NCBI GenBank assembly: GCA_021774335.1
Contig: JAJFJD010000046.1
Location: 278,109-342,108 of the forward strand
Origin: Alphaproteobacteria bacterium
Lineage (GTDB): Bacteria; Pseudomonadota; Alphaproteobacteria; UBA8366
Direction of reading: 5' to 3'
DNA length: 64,000 nucleotides
Numbering within the stretch: the stretch's first letter is position 1; each line of letters begins with the position of its first letter. The notes beneath the pieces are model-generated. The model worked only from the letters and a program-made list of their open reading frames with translations, was not told the DNA's origin and ran no database searches. A program made the position numbers and the translations under genes. Shown here piece by piece: positions 10,935-21,382 of the stretch.

Positions 10935-12148
10935 GCCCCGTCCGACCCACCCGATAAATCCGACTGACCCAACGCGGCATTCCGCAGCGGCAATTCCGGC
11001 ACATCGGGGGCTTCAGGCCCATCGATTTCAACGATTTCATCGAGTTCCAGTTCCTGGATCCGGGTCGCGCGCTTTTGCACCTTCTCGGTCGAAATCCGGA
11101 TCTGGCGAATGTCTTCCTCAGCCTGCCCGAAATGCTTTTGCAGATTCGCAACCCGAGAGTCGAGACGACCCACATCGTCGGTAATTGCGGTCACCTCTTT
11201 CAGGATCAGCCCCGCCTGCTCCCGCATCTGGGCGTCTTTCAACACCGCCCGGATGGTGTTCAGGGTCGCCATCAACGTGGTCGGCGACACGATATAGACG
11301 CGCGCACGATGCGATTTCTCGACGACCTCGGGCAGCTCGGCGTGCAATTCCGCGTAAACCGCTTCCGACGGCAGGAACATGAGCGCGGATTCGGCGGTCT
11401 CCCCCGGCAAGATGTACTTCGCGGCAATATCGTTGACATGCTTCATCACGTCCGCCGCGAAAGCGCGTTTCGCCAAAATACGGTCGCGCTCCTCCCGCGC
11501 AGCGCGAAGTAAATGGTAGCTCTCGAGCGGAAACTTGGAATCGATGCAGATCGCCCCCGGCGGGTTAGGCAAGGTCAGCAGGCAATCGACCCTTGAGCCG
11601 GTGCTGAGCGTGACCTGAAACGCATAGGCCGACGGCGGCAGGGCGTTCCGGACCTGATCGGCCAATTGGGTCTCGCCGAATGCGCCGCGCGACTGCTTGT
11701 TGGACAACACTTCCTGCAAGTTGACGACATCCTTCGACAGCTTGGTGATGTTCTCCTGGGCCTTGCCGATGATCGCGAGCCGTTCCTTCAGGTCGCCCAT
11801 GGTCGTCGCCGAATCGACGGCCTGTTTGTGCAGCGAATCGTTGACGCGCTGACTGACCTGGCCCAGGCGCTCCTCCAGCGTGCGCGTCACCGCGCGCTCT
11901 TGGTTGTGGATGCGTTCCCCCAACGCGTTCTGGGCAGCGATCTGATGTTCGGCGAACTGGCTCAACCGGCTGGCCAAGTCGACCTGCGCGGCCGCGAGGC
12001 GGTCGGCCGCGTCGCGGCCGTCGTTGCGGTTACGCAAAAGCAGAATTACGACCAGCATCGCCACCGAAATGGCGGCGATCGATATCACGACGGGCAGGTC
12101 GAGGCCCGCCAGCCAATTCAGGATGTCTTGCAGTTTCTGCCCTTCCAT
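10931..12148 (-). CDS. rmuC: DNA recombination protein RmuC
   Basis: N-terminal TM, coiled coil, LPNPPGAICIDSKFPLESYHLL, VSPTTLMATLNTIRAVLKDAQMREQA. Confidence 0.92.
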   Translation of the reverse strand: MEGQKLQDILNWLAGLDLPVVISIAAISVAMLVVILLLRNRNDGRDAADRLAAAQVDLASRLSQFAEHQIAAQNALGERIHNQERAVTRTLEERLGQVSQRVNDSLHKQAVDSATTMGDLKERLAIIGKAQENITKLSKDVVNLQEVLSNKQSRGAFGETQLADQVRNALPPSAYAFQVTLSTGSRVDCLLTLPNPPGAICIDSKFPLESYHLLRAAREERDRILAKRAFAADVMKHVNDIAAKYILPGETAESALMFLPSEAVYAELHAELPEVVEKSHRARVYIVSPTTLMATLNTIRAVLKDAQMREQAGLILKEVTAITDDVGRLDSRVANLQKHFGQAEEDIRQIRISTEKVQKRATRIQELELDEIVEIDGPEAPDVPELPLRNAALGQSDLSGGSDGA

Positions 12149-12282
12149 CAGCGTTTCATTCCGAAATGGGAGCTGCCGGAGTCTAGCATGGCGTGGTTCC
12201 GTATCGCATCAATGGCCTTGACGTAGGCCGTTCCGCCCCATACCTAGCTGAGAGTCGACAATAATTCCATGGACCCGCGTAA

Positions 12283-12807
12283 ATGGCTGTATTGCCTATC
12301 ATCACAGCACCCGACCCCCGGCTGAAAGTTCAGTGCGAGCCGGTCGAGTCGGTTGATGCGGCGATCGCGAAGATGATGGACGATATGCTCGAGACCATGT
12401 ACCTCGCGCCCGGCATCGGCCTGGCCGCGCCGCAGGTCGGCATCACGAAACGCATTCTCGTGGTCGATCTATCGCCGAAGGACGGTCCGCGAGAGCCACT
12501 TCGCATGGCAAATCCGGAGATTCTCTGGCACTCGGACGAATTGGCGACCTACGAGGAAGGCTGCCTGTCGCTGCCTGAACAATACGCCGATGTGGAACGG
12601 CCCGCGCACATCAAGGTGCGCTACCTGGATCAGGACAATACGGTACAGGAACTGGAAGCGGACGGCCTGCTCGCCACCTGCATTCAGCACGAAATGGATC
12701 ATCTGGACGGCGTCATCTTCGTCGACCATGTCTCGTCGCTAAAACGCCGCATGATCCTGCGCAAACTAACCAAACTGAAAAAACAGGAGGCGCTGGCCGG
12801 GGACTGA
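12283..12807 (+). CDS. def: Peptide deformylase
   Basis: GIGLAAPQVG, EGCLSLPEQYADV, CIQHEMDHLDGVIFVD. Confidence 0.97.
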   Translation: MAVLPIITAPDPRLKVQCEPVESVDAAIAKMMDDMLETMYLAPGIGLAAPQVGITKRILVVDLSPKDGPREPLRMANPEILWHSDELATYEEGCLSLPEQYADVERPAHIKVRYLDQDNTVQELEADGLLATCIQHEMDHLDGVIFVDHVSSLKRRMILRKLTKLKKQEALAGD

Positions 12808-12834
12808 CGCCAGCCTCCCACGCCATCCATCACC

Positions 12835-13755
12835 ATGCCCTTGCGTCTTGCCTTTATGGGAACACCTGATTTCGCCGTCCCCGCGTTGCAAGCGCTGCAC
12901 GCGGCCGGACATGATATCGCCTGCGTCTACAGTCAGCCGGCGCGCCCCGCGGGCCGGGGACAGAAGGAACGGCCAAGCCCAGTTCAGGCCGCCGCCGAGA
13001 AGCTTGGTTGTCCCGTGCGCACGCCGTCGTCGCTCAAGAACGAGGCGGCGCAGCAAGCCTTCCGTGATCTTGGTCTCGACATCGCCGTGGTGGTCGCCTA
13101 CGGCCTGATCCTGCCGCAAGCCATTTTGGATGCGCCGCGGCATGGTTGCCTCAACATCCATGCGTCACTGCTGCCGCGCTGGCGCGGGGCGGCGCCGATC
13201 CAACGCGCGATCCTCGCGGGCGACACCGAATCCGGCGTCACCATCATGCAGATGGACGCGGGTCTCGACACCGGCCCAACGTTGCTGATGGAGACGACAC
13301 CGATCACGGATGCCACGACCGGCGAATCACTGCACGATGCCCTTTCCGAGATGGGAAGCCGAATGATCGCCGAGGCTCTCGAGCGGATCGCGGCGGGATC
13401 ATTGCCGCCGACCCCGCAGCCGGAAGACGGCGTTACCTACGCCAAGAAACTGTCGCGCGACGAAGCCCGGATCGACTGGCGCGACCCGGCCGATGATTTG
13501 GAGCGCAAGTTGCGCGCCTTTACGCCCTGGCCGGGCACCTGGTTCGACCTCGACGGACAGCGGGTCAAGCTGCTGGAAGCCGAGGTAACCGACGGCAAAG
13601 GCAAACCGGGGACAGTCCTGGACGATGACCTCACAGTCGCCTGCGGCAACCGGGCGCTGCGCCTCAAACGCCTACAACGGCAAGGCAAGAGCCCCATGGA
13701 TGCGGCCGATTTCCTGCGTGGTTTGGCCGTGCCGGCAGGCCGCGTCCTGTCATGA
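12835..13755 (+). CDS. fmt: Methionyl-tRNA formyltransferase
   Basis: [43 protein letters not shown]. Confidence 0.97.
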   Translation: MPLRLAFMGTPDFAVPALQALHAAGHDIACVYSQPARPAGRGQKERPSPVQAAAEKLGCPVRTPSSLKNEAAQQAFRDLGLDIAVVVAYGLILPQAILDAPRHGCLNIHASLLPRWRGAAPIQRAILAGDTESGVTIMQMDAGLDTGPTLLMETTPITDATTGESLHDALSEMGSRMIAEALERIAAGSLPPTPQPEDGVTYAKKLSRDEARIDWRDPADDLERKLRAFTPWPGTWFDLDGQRVKLLEAEVTDGKGKPGTVLDDDLTVACGNRALRLKRLQRQGKSPMDAADFLRGLAVPAGRVLS

Positions 13756-14501
13756 CCCGATGGAAACTGACGCTGGAGTATGACGGCGGCCCGTTCGTCG
13801 GCTGGCAGCGGCAAGATAACGGACCCTCGGTTCAGGAAGCGGTCGAGAAAGCCGTTCGCGCGTTCAGCGGCGAAACCGTGACGCTGCATGCCGCCGGGCG
13901 GACCGACGCCGGGGTACACGCCATGGGACAAGTCGCGCATGTAGACCTGACGAAATCCGCCGACGCCGACACGGTGCAGAATGCCATCAACTTCCATCTC
14001 AAACCCGCGCCCGTCGCGGTCGTCGATGTCGTGGCAGTCGACGAGGACTTCCACGCCCGTTTCTCGGCGACGCACCGGGCTTATCGCTACCGCATCCTTA
14101 ACCGCCGCGCGCCGCTGACCCTGTTGGCGGGCCGCGTGTGGCACGTTGCCACCCCGCTCGACGCCGCAGCGATGCAGGACGCAGCGGACGCTCTAATCGG
14201 CAATCATGATTTCACCAGTTTCCGCGCGGCTGCCTGTCAGGCCAAATCGCCGGTCAAGACATTGGACACCTTGCGGGTCGATCGCGACGGCGAGGAAATC
14301 GCGATTACCGTGGAGGCCCGGTCCTTCCTGCATCATCAGGTCCGTAACATCGCCGGCACGCTCAAGCTGGTCGGTGAAGGAAAATGGACCCGCGCCGATG
14401 TCGAAGCCGCGCTCGCGGCCCACGACCGCAGCCGGGCGGGTCCGACCGCACCGGCCGATGGTCTCTATCTGATGCGGGTTACCTACGATCCCTCGCCCTA
14501 G
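13752..14501 (+). CDS. truA: tRNA pseudouridine(38-40) synthase
   Basis: [33 protein letters not shown]; overlaps fmt stop by 4 nt. Confidence 0.97.
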   Translation: MTRWKLTLEYDGGPFVGWQRQDNGPSVQEAVEKAVRAFSGETVTLHAAGRTDAGVHAMGQVAHVDLTKSADADTVQNAINFHLKPAPVAVVDVVAVDEDFHARFSATHRAYRYRILNRRAPLTLLAGRVWHVATPLDAAAMQDAADALIGNHDFTSFRAAACQAKSPVKTLDTLRVDRDGEEIAITVEARSFLHHQVRNIAGTLKLVGEGKWTRADVEAALAAHDRSRAGPTAPADGLYLMRVTYDPSP

Positions 14502-14510
14502 GCGGGCCGA

Positions 14511-15080
14511 TCAAATCAGCATGCCGTTCCGGGCAACGATGATGAACTGGCTCAGCATGAATTCACCGACCACCAAGGCGACCGCCAAATAGGGTGAAAC
14601 TTCAAGCGCGGTGCGCAAAATGAACAGGTGATAGAGCAGCACGATTGCCAGCGCCGCCAAGTTGACCAGCACCAGGACATCCCGAGAGACGATGCCGCTG
14701 GCGGACAGCAGCATGACCGCGAGCAGGATCAATATCTGCGGCCCCGCAGACCAGTTATAGGCCACGATATAGCGGCAATAGTTCGCGTCCTTACCGAGCG
14801 CCCGCGCCACCGGCGCCATCAACAAGGGCCAAGCAGTCCAACTGATCACATAGGCGATGGCCTCTACGGTGACGAGGCGGAACCCACTTACCTCGTCGGG
14901 GATCGGGCCGGGCCCTAGCGCCAGGATAATGATGTAGCCGGGCAGGACGACGGCGGCGCAGAAAAAGGATTTGATGACGCCGGGCACGGAATCGTCAAAC
15001 AGCGCGACGGCACGGCTGTCCCGCAGAAACATCCGCCAGGCCGCAAATAGCCCAGTCCACACTTCCGAAATGGTAATCAT
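14511..15080 (-). CDS. Integral membrane protein, YIP1-like
   Basis: Multiple hydrophobic helices; length and topology fit YIP1/DUF1282-like proteins; order next to dapE. Confidence 0.5.
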   Translation of the reverse strand: MITISEVWTGLFAAWRMFLRDSRAVALFDDSVPGVIKSFFCAAVVLPGYIIILALGPGPIPDEVSGFRLVTVEAIAYVISWTAWPLLMAPVARALGKDANYCRYIVAYNWSAGPQILILLAVMLLSASGIVSRDVLVLVNLAALAIVLLYHLFILRTALEVSPYLAVALVVGEFMLSQFIIVARNGMLI

Positions 15081-15091
15081 AGGCGCTCCGG

Positions 15092-16240
15092 CTATCGCGC
15101 TTCGAAAAACCGCATCAAGACGTTCTGGTAAATATCGGTCAAGGCGCGGATATCGTCCAGGCTACAGCGTTCGTCGACCTTATGCATGGTTTGGCTGACC
15201 AACCCGAATTCCGCGACCGGGCAATGATCCTTGATGAACCGTGCGTCCGACGTACCGCCGGTCGTGCTGAGTTCCGGACGCCGCCCGGTGACCGTTTCGA
15301 TACTGCCGCTGATCAGGTCGCTTAACATGCCCGGTGGGAAAATGAAGGATTCGCCGCTGACCCTATAGGTCAGGTCGTAGCCATCGGGTCCGGCGGTCTT
15401 GTCCAATGTCTCGCGGACCCACCGCACCAGCGTTTCCGAGCTGTGCATGTCGTTGAAGCGAATGTTGAACCGGCCCTCCGCCGTGCCGGGAATGACATTC
15501 TCCGTCGGGTTGCCGATGTCGATGCTGGTAATCTGCAGGCTGGACGGCTGGAAATGCTCGTTACCATCGTCCAGCGGATCGCGGATCAACGCCTCAAGCA
15601 TCCGCGTCAGGGTATGCGCCGCATTATCCGCGAGATGCGGATAGGCGACATGGCCCTGCGTGCCCTTCGCGGTCACGATAAAATTCACGCTGCCGCGGCG
15701 GCCAATTTTCATCATCTCGCCGATTTCGGACGGGTTGGTCGGTTCCCCGACGACACAGGCATCGATGCGTTCGCCCTGCTCCTCGAGCCAGTCGAGCATC
15801 TTGCGCGTACCGTTGATCGCGGGGCCTTCCTCATCGCCGGTGATCAACAGGCTGATCGAGCCGGGCACCGTTCCATCGACCGTCACGCGCGCGGTCGCGG
15901 CAACGAAGGCGGCGATGGCGCTTTTCATGTCGACCGCACCACGGCCATATAAAAATCCATCGCGAATTTCAGCCGAGAAAGGATCGACCGACCAGTCGTC
16001 AGCCGGACCGGTCGGCACCACGTCGGTATGACCGGCGAAGCAGAAATTCGGCTGCTCGGTCCCGAGCCGGGCGTAGAGGTTGTCCACGTCCGGCGTGTCG
16101 GCATCGGAAAAGTTGAGGCGGTGGCAGGTGAAGCCGAGCCCTTCCAGCACACCCTGCAACTCCTCAAGCGCGCCGCCCTCCTTCGGCGTCACGCTGGGAC
16201 AGCGGATCAGGTCGCGCGCAAGGTCGACCGCGTCAATCAA
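15092..16240 (-). CDS. dapE: Succinyl-diaminopimelate desuccinylase
   Basis: [45 protein letters not shown]. Confidence 0.96.
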   Translation of the reverse strand: MIDAVDLARDLIRCPSVTPKEGGALEELQGVLEGLGFTCHRLNFSDADTPDVDNLYARLGTEQPNFCFAGHTDVVPTGPADDWSVDPFSAEIRDGFLYGRGAVDMKSAIAAFVAATARVTVDGTVPGSISLLITGDEEGPAINGTRKMLDWLEEQGERIDACVVGEPTNPSEIGEMMKIGRRGSVNFIVTAKGTQGHVAYPHLADNAAHTLTRMLEALIRDPLDDGNEHFQPSSLQITSIDIGNPTENVIPGTAEGRFNIRFNDMHSSETLVRWVRETLDKTAGPDGYDLTYRVSGESFIFPPGMLSDLISGSIETVTGRRPELSTTGGTSDARFIKDHCPVAEFGLVSQTMHKVDERCSLDDIRALTDIYQNVLMRFFEAR

Positions 16241-16245
16241 ACCGG

Positions 16246-17088
16246 TCAGTCCCGCAGCAAGTCGTTGATCGAGGTCTTGGCACGGGTACCTTCATCGACG
16301 GTCTTGATGATGACCGCACAGTAAAGGCTGGGCGCGATATTCTGCCCCGGCAGCGGATCGGTCGGCAGTGTCCCCGGCACGACGACCGAATAGGCCGGCA
16401 CCCGGCCGCGGATGATTTCACCGGACATCTTGTTGACGATCTTGGTCGACTGTCCGATGAAGACGCCCATGGACAGCACCGCGCCCTCCTCGACGATCAC
16501 GCCCTCAACCACTTCGCTGCGGGCGCCGATGAAGCAGTTGTCCTCGATGATCACGGGGTCAGCCTGCAACGGCTCCAGCACGCCGCCGATGCCGACGCCG
16601 CCCGACAGATGGCAGTTGTCGCCGATCTGCGCGCAGGAGCCGACCGTGGCCCAGGTATCGACCATCGTGTTCCTGCCGACATAGGCGCCGAGGTTGACGA
16701 AACTCGGCATCAGGACCGCGCCGGGCGCAACGAAGGCCGAGCGCCGGACAACGCAGTTGGGCACGCTGCGGAAGCCCGCCTCGGCAAACTGCGCGTCGGT
16801 CCAACCTTTGGTCTTGGCAGGCACCTTGTCCCACCAGGATGACCCGTCCGGTCCACCGCCTTGCGCCCACATGTCGTAAATGCGGAAGGACAGCAGCACC
16901 GCCTTCTTGAGCCATTGGTTGACAGTCCAGCCGTCCGGGCCTTTCTCGGCGACGCGCGCCTTGCCGGAATCGAGCAGGTCGAGCGCGGATTCAATGGCGT
17001 CGCGAACCTCCCCCTTGGTTGCGGAGGAAATCGCGTCGCGATCCTCCCAGGCAGCGTCGATGGCAGTTTGCAGATCTGCGTGGCTCAT
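16246..17088 (-). CDS. dapD: 2,3,4,5-tetrahydropyridine-2,6-dicarboxylate N-succinyltransferase
   Basis: Left-handed beta-helix hexapeptide repeats; [48 protein letters not shown]. Confidence 0.97.
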   Translation of the reverse strand: MSHADLQTAIDAAWEDRDAISSATKGEVRDAIESALDLLDSGKARVAEKGPDGWTVNQWLKKAVLLSFRIYDMWAQGGGPDGSSWWDKVPAKTKGWTDAQFAEAGFRSVPNCVVRRSAFVAPGAVLMPSFVNLGAYVGRNTMVDTWATVGSCAQIGDNCHLSGGVGIGGVLEPLQADPVIIEDNCFIGARSEVVEGVIVEEGAVLSMGVFIGQSTKIVNKMSGEIIRGRVPAYSVVVPGTLPTDPLPGQNIAPSLYCAVIIKTVDEGTRAKTSINDLLRD

Positions 17089-17153
17089 GGATCAATCTCT
17101 TGTTGGTACAACCCTGAAAAGAGCGCCGACTTTGGGCAACAAGGCCCGGAGTG

Positions 17154-17834
17154 TCAAGGCGAGGGCGCGATACGATCCGCTACCGCCACCAGCCAGTCCG
17201 ACAAATCGTCGATCACGTGGTGGATATGCGGATCGCCCTCGTTGCCACCCGACCAATGATGGTCGTTGCGGATCCAGACGGTGGTCATGCCCCGTTCATG
17301 GGCCGGTTTCAGATTGCGGGCGAGATCCTCGACCATCACCGCGCGGGACGGGTCGATATCGAACTGCTCGATCAGGGTATCGTAGGGCGCCGGTTCCGGT
17401 TTCGGCACGTATTCCGCCGCGACGATGTCGAAAACACCATCGAAGTGATGCGACACGCCAAGCCGGTCGGTCACGCGCTGGGCATGCGGCACCGACCCGT
17501 TGGTGTAGATCACCTTGCGCCCCGGCAGCTTCGCGAGGGCGGCATCCAAGGCCGCATTCGGTGGAACCGGGCTGACGTCGATGTCGTGGACATATTCGAG
17601 GAATTCTTCCGGCTCGATCCCATGCTTGGCCATCAGGCCGTTCAGCGTGGTGCCGTGCTCGTGGAAATAGGATTTCTGCAGTTTGCGCGCTTCGTCCGGC
17701 GGCAAATCGAACAAATCCATAATAAATTGCTGAATGTTTCGGTCGACTTGCAGGAACAGGTTGCATTCCGCCGGGTACAGCGTGTTGTCGAGATCGAAAA
17801 CCCAGTGGGTGATATCGGAAAAGTGGTCGCTCAT
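17154..17834 (-). CDS. HAD family pyrimidine 5'-nucleotidase (SDT1-like)
   Basis: WVFDLDNTLYPAECNLF, YTNGSVPHAQRV, VMVEDLARNLKPAHERGMTTV. Confidence 0.88.
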   Translation of the reverse strand: MSDHFSDITHWVFDLDNTLYPAECNLFLQVDRNIQQFIMDLFDLPPDEARKLQKSYFHEHGTTLNGLMAKHGIEPEEFLEYVHDIDVSPVPPNAALDAALAKLPGRKVIYTNGSVPHAQRVTDRLGVSHHFDGVFDIVAAEYVPKPEPAPYDTLIEQFDIDPSRAVMVEDLARNLKPAHERGMTTVWIRNDHHWSGGNEGDPHIHHVIDDLSDWLVAVADRIAPSP

Positions 17835-17980
17835 GGCAGCAGAGAGTGTCGCAAGCGCCGTCATCCGGCAACCTTTTAATCAAAGGCAATCGTCCGCTAA
17901 CAATTAATAAACCCTTACCCGATACCGTTCCTCAACCCTGCGGTTCGGGTGGCTTTTCGCCGTTGGGAGGGAGAGATTTC

Positions 17981-19681
17981 ATGCCATCGATGATCCGGGG
18001 ACGCCGCGCTGATAGCGCCCGCGAAGACTGGGCGGACATACCGGCAACGCTATCCGGCTATCCGGGTCCCGTACTTCAGATTACAGCGTCGGGCGAGTTG
18101 CAGGCGCTCAATGACGACGGCCGCTGGCTGATCGACGCTCTCGACCGCCCGGCGGCGCGCGAGGCCGCCTCTCGCCTGCTCGACCTGATCAAACAGGCCA
18201 TCGACCAGAAGTGCACCACCCGGGACACATTGGCGTTGCCGGCGGACGGCGGTGAGCGGGTTATCGACACGACCGTACTGCCGCGCGGCGATCGCCGCGC
18301 CCTGGTGGTTGGGCTCGACACGACCGAGGCACAGGCAACCATCCGCGCCGACGAGAACCGTTACCGGCAACTGGTCGACATCGCCGCAGACTTCTCGTGG
18401 GAGACCGACAAAAACGGCGTTTTCACTTTCGTCTCGCCAGCGACCGCACTCGGCCATTCGCGGAATGCGCTGGTCGGCAAGCGGGCCCGCGACATACTGC
18501 TCCGCGAGCCGAGCAAGGCGGCAGTGCTGCCGTTCAATGCCATCGCCGCCGTGCGCCAGGAGGAGATTTGGGTGCGCAACGCGGATGGCCATCCCGTCTG
18601 TCTCGCAGTATCTGCCCTGCCGATTTTGGACGAAAAAGGTCTTCGCTGCGGCGCGCGGGGTGTCTGCCACGACGTTACCAGCAGCCGCCTGGTCGACAGC
18701 ACCGATGCCCGCCGCCGGGTGCGCGACCGGGTCGTCAATCACATCCTGGATTCCATTCGTGGCCAGCCAAACTCTCAAGCGATGTTGGACACGGCCGCGC
18801 GCGCAATTTGTAAGGCTGCCGAAGGCGACGCATGCGAAGCCTTCCTCTTCGGCGACGATGGCCGCGCCACGCGTGTAGCGGCCTTCGGCGACACCGGCAT
18901 GGCCGAGCGGTATTCCTACGAGCTGGTCAAACGGATCGACGTCTCCGACCTGCATCGCGCCACCGTGGCGGGACGGCCGGCGATCGGCATGCTGACCGTT
19001 TCGGCCGGCGTGCCCACAGGCGCCTTCCTGATCTGGCGCGTCGAACCGGGCGCCGAGTGGACCGACGACAATGAACTGCTGCTGGTTGCGCTGCGCGAGC
19101 AAATCGGCGTCGTGGTATCGCAGATCGTCGAACAGCGGAAACTGGAAACCATCTCGCGCTTCGACGAGCTGACCGGGCTGATCAACCGGCGCTTCTTCTA
19201 CGAGGAGTTGGACCGGAGACTATCGAAATCGGTCGAGCGTGGGCGACGTGGCGCGTTGATCTATGTGGATCTGGACAACTTCAAGGCGGTCAATGACAAG
19301 CTCGGCCACGACAAGGGCGATGCCGTGCTGCGCAAGCTCGCCGATATCCTGCGCGCCAACACCCGCGAATACGATCTGATCGGCCGGATCGGCGGCGACG
19401 AATTCGCGATCTGGCTCGACGACACGGACGCGAACGTGGCGGCCAAGCGCGGCGAAAATATGTTGATCGCGTCGCAGGCCATGAGCGGCATGAGCGCATC
19501 GCGCGAGAAACCGCTGGCGATCTCCATCGGGATCGCGATCTACGATCCGCGGAGCGAGGAAACCCGCGATACGTTGATCGCACGATCCGACGGCGCCATG
19601 TATGAGGCCAAGCAAAAGGGCAAGGGCCGCCTCGCACTCGCCCCGCCGGTCGAGCGCTTCACCGCTCGCCAAGCCAACTGA
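17981..19681 (+). CDS. PAS-domain diguanylate cyclase (GGDEF)
   Basis: PAS-like DENRYRQLVDIAADFSWETDKNGVFTFVS; GGDEF motif IGRIGGDEFAIWL with upstream REYD I-site; RBS GGGAGGGAG before ATG 17981. Confidence 0.9.
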   Translation: MPSMIRGRRADSAREDWADIPATLSGYPGPVLQITASGELQALNDDGRWLIDALDRPAAREAASRLLDLIKQAIDQKCTTRDTLALPADGGERVIDTTVLPRGDRRALVVGLDTTEAQATIRADENRYRQLVDIAADFSWETDKNGVFTFVSPATALGHSRNALVGKRARDILLREPSKAAVLPFNAIAAVRQEEIWVRNADGHPVCLAVSALPILDEKGLRCGARGVCHDVTSSRLVDSTDARRRVRDRVVNHILDSIRGQPNSQAMLDTAARAICKAAEGDACEAFLFGDDGRATRVAAFGDTGMAERYSYELVKRIDVSDLHRATVAGRPAIGMLTVSAGVPTGAFLIWRVEPGAEWTDDNELLLVALREQIGVVVSQIVEQRKLETISRFDELTGLINRRFFYEELDRRLSKSVERGRRGALIYVDLDNFKAVNDKLGHDKGDAVLRKLADILRANTREYDLIGRIGGDEFAIWLDDTDANVAAKRGENMLIASQAMSGMSASREKPLAISIGIAIYDPRSEETRDTLIARSDGAMYEAKQKGKGRLALAPPVERFTARQAN

Positions 19682-19707
19682 ATTTCAGAGATTTTCCGTA
19701 CGCGGCG

Positions 19708-20616
19708 TCAGCCGTTCCGGATCAGCGTTCCGGATCCATGTTCCGTGAAAATTTCGAGCAGGATGCCGTGCGGCACCCGGCCGTCGATGATCACGGAGGC
19801 GTCGACGCCGGCCTGTACCGCTTCGACGCAGGTCTCGACCTTCGGGATCATGCCGCCGGTCAGCGTGCCGTCCTTGCGGAAGGCTGTCGCATCGGCAATC
19901 GTCATCTCGGGGATCAATCGCTTGTCCTTATCCAGGACTCCCTCCACGTCGGTCAGCAGCAGCAGGCGCGTGGCCTTCATCGCACCGGCGATGGCGCCGG
20001 CGACCGTATCGGCGTTGATGTTGAAGGTCTGGCCGTCCTCGTCCAGCCCCAGGGGCGCGATCACCGGAATGATATCGGTCTCCCGCAGCACGTTCAGGAC
20101 ATGCACATCGATATGCTTCGGATCGCCGACGAATCCCAGGTCGAGCACCTTTTCGATATTGGAATCCGGATCACGCGCCGTGCGCTTCAGCTTCTCGACC
20201 GTGATCAACTGCGCATCCTTGCCGGACAGGCCGACCGCCCGGCCGCCCGCCACGCCGATGCTGGCGACGATCTCCTTGTTGATCTGACCCGAAAGGACCA
20301 TTTCGACGACGCCAACGGTCGCACCGTCCGTCACCCGCAAGCCATCGACAAATTCACTTTGGATCTTGAGCCGTTCCAGCATGGCGCCGATCTGCGGCCC
20401 GCCGCCATGCACGATGACCGGATTGATACCGACCTGCTTGAGCAACACCACGTCGCGGGCAAAGACGCCGGCGAGGCTTTCGTCGCCCATGGCATGGCCG
20501 CCGTATTTGATGACGAAGGTATGCCCGGCATAGCGGCGCATGAAGGGCAGCGCCTCGGTCAGAATCCCGGCTTGTTCCAGCCACTTCGCCCGTACATTCG
20601 TTTTGTCGTCACTCAT
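19708..20616 (-). CDS. argB: Acetylglutamate kinase
   Basis: [43 protein letters not shown]. Confidence 0.97.
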   Translation of the reverse strand: MSDDKTNVRAKWLEQAGILTEALPFMRRYAGHTFVIKYGGHAMGDESLAGVFARDVVLLKQVGINPVIVHGGGPQIGAMLERLKIQSEFVDGLRVTDGATVGVVEMVLSGQINKEIVASIGVAGGRAVGLSGKDAQLITVEKLKRTARDPDSNIEKVLDLGFVGDPKHIDVHVLNVLRETDIIPVIAPLGLDEDGQTFNINADTVAGAIAGAMKATRLLLLTDVEGVLDKDKRLIPEMTIADATAFRKDGTLTGGMIPKVETCVEAVQAGVDASVIIDGRVPHGILLEIFTEHGSGTLIRNG

Positions 20617-20677
20617 CGGCCGTCGCTTTCAGTCGTCGTCAGTCCAACACCAACCGGACGCCGTTTTAGACCATTCC

Positions 20678-21382
20678 TTAGCCGCCCGCCAGTTCGGCCA
20701 GGTCGGCGCGCAGTTCGGCGATGCCGCGTTTCTTGATCGCACTGGTCGGCAGCACCTGCGGCAGCGCGGCGGTTCGTTTGCGCAGCGCATTCTCCACCTC
20801 CGCGACACGGGCGGCCAGCGCCGCGCTTTTCAGCTTGTCGCATTTGGTCAGCACGATCCGGTAAGGCACCGCCGCATTCTCCAGAAGGTCCATCAATTCC
20901 TCGTCGCTCGGCTTGAGGCCGTGGCGACCATCGACCAGCAAACACAGCCGCCGCAACCCGACCCGGCCCTTGAGGTAGTTCTGGATCAGTCGCGTCCATG
21001 CGGCCACTTCGGTCTTGGCGGCGCGGGCATAGCCGTATCCGGGCAGATCGACCAGCATCAGCCGGCCGCCGAGATCGAAGAAATTGATCTGCCGCGTGCG
21101 GCCAGGCGTGTTGGAGGTGCGGGCCAGCGTCTTGCGCCCGGTCAGCGCGTTGACCAGGCTCGACTTGCCGACATTCGATCGTCCCGCAAAAGCGATTTCC
21201 GGAAACTTGTCCTCAGGCAGGCCGCCAAGATCGGCAGCGCCGGTGACGAACTGGCATTCCTGCGCGAACAGCTTGCGCGCGGATTCCAGTGCCTCGGCGT
21301 CGGGTCCGGACTCGTTGGTCGTGGACTCGTCCGGCACGGACCCGTCCGTCAGATCGTGCCCATGCGTTTCATGATCACCCAT
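20678..21382 (-). CDS. engB: Ribosome biogenesis GTP-binding protein YihA/YsxC (EngB)
   Basis: PEIAFAGRSNVGKSSLVNAL, NTPGRTRQINFF, LVDLPGYGYA; start at MGDHETHG inferred, overlapping the yidC end. Confidence 0.93.
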   Translation of the reverse strand: MGDHETHGHDLTDGSVPDESTTNESGPDAEALESARKLFAQECQFVTGAADLGGLPEDKFPEIAFAGRSNVGKSSLVNALTGRKTLARTSNTPGRTRQINFFDLGGRLMLVDLPGYGYARAAKTEVAAWTRLIQNYLKGRVGLRRLCLLVDGRHGLKPSDEELMDLLENAAVPYRIVLTKCDKLKSAALAARVAEVENALRKRTAALPQVLPTSAIKKRGIAELRADLAELAGG

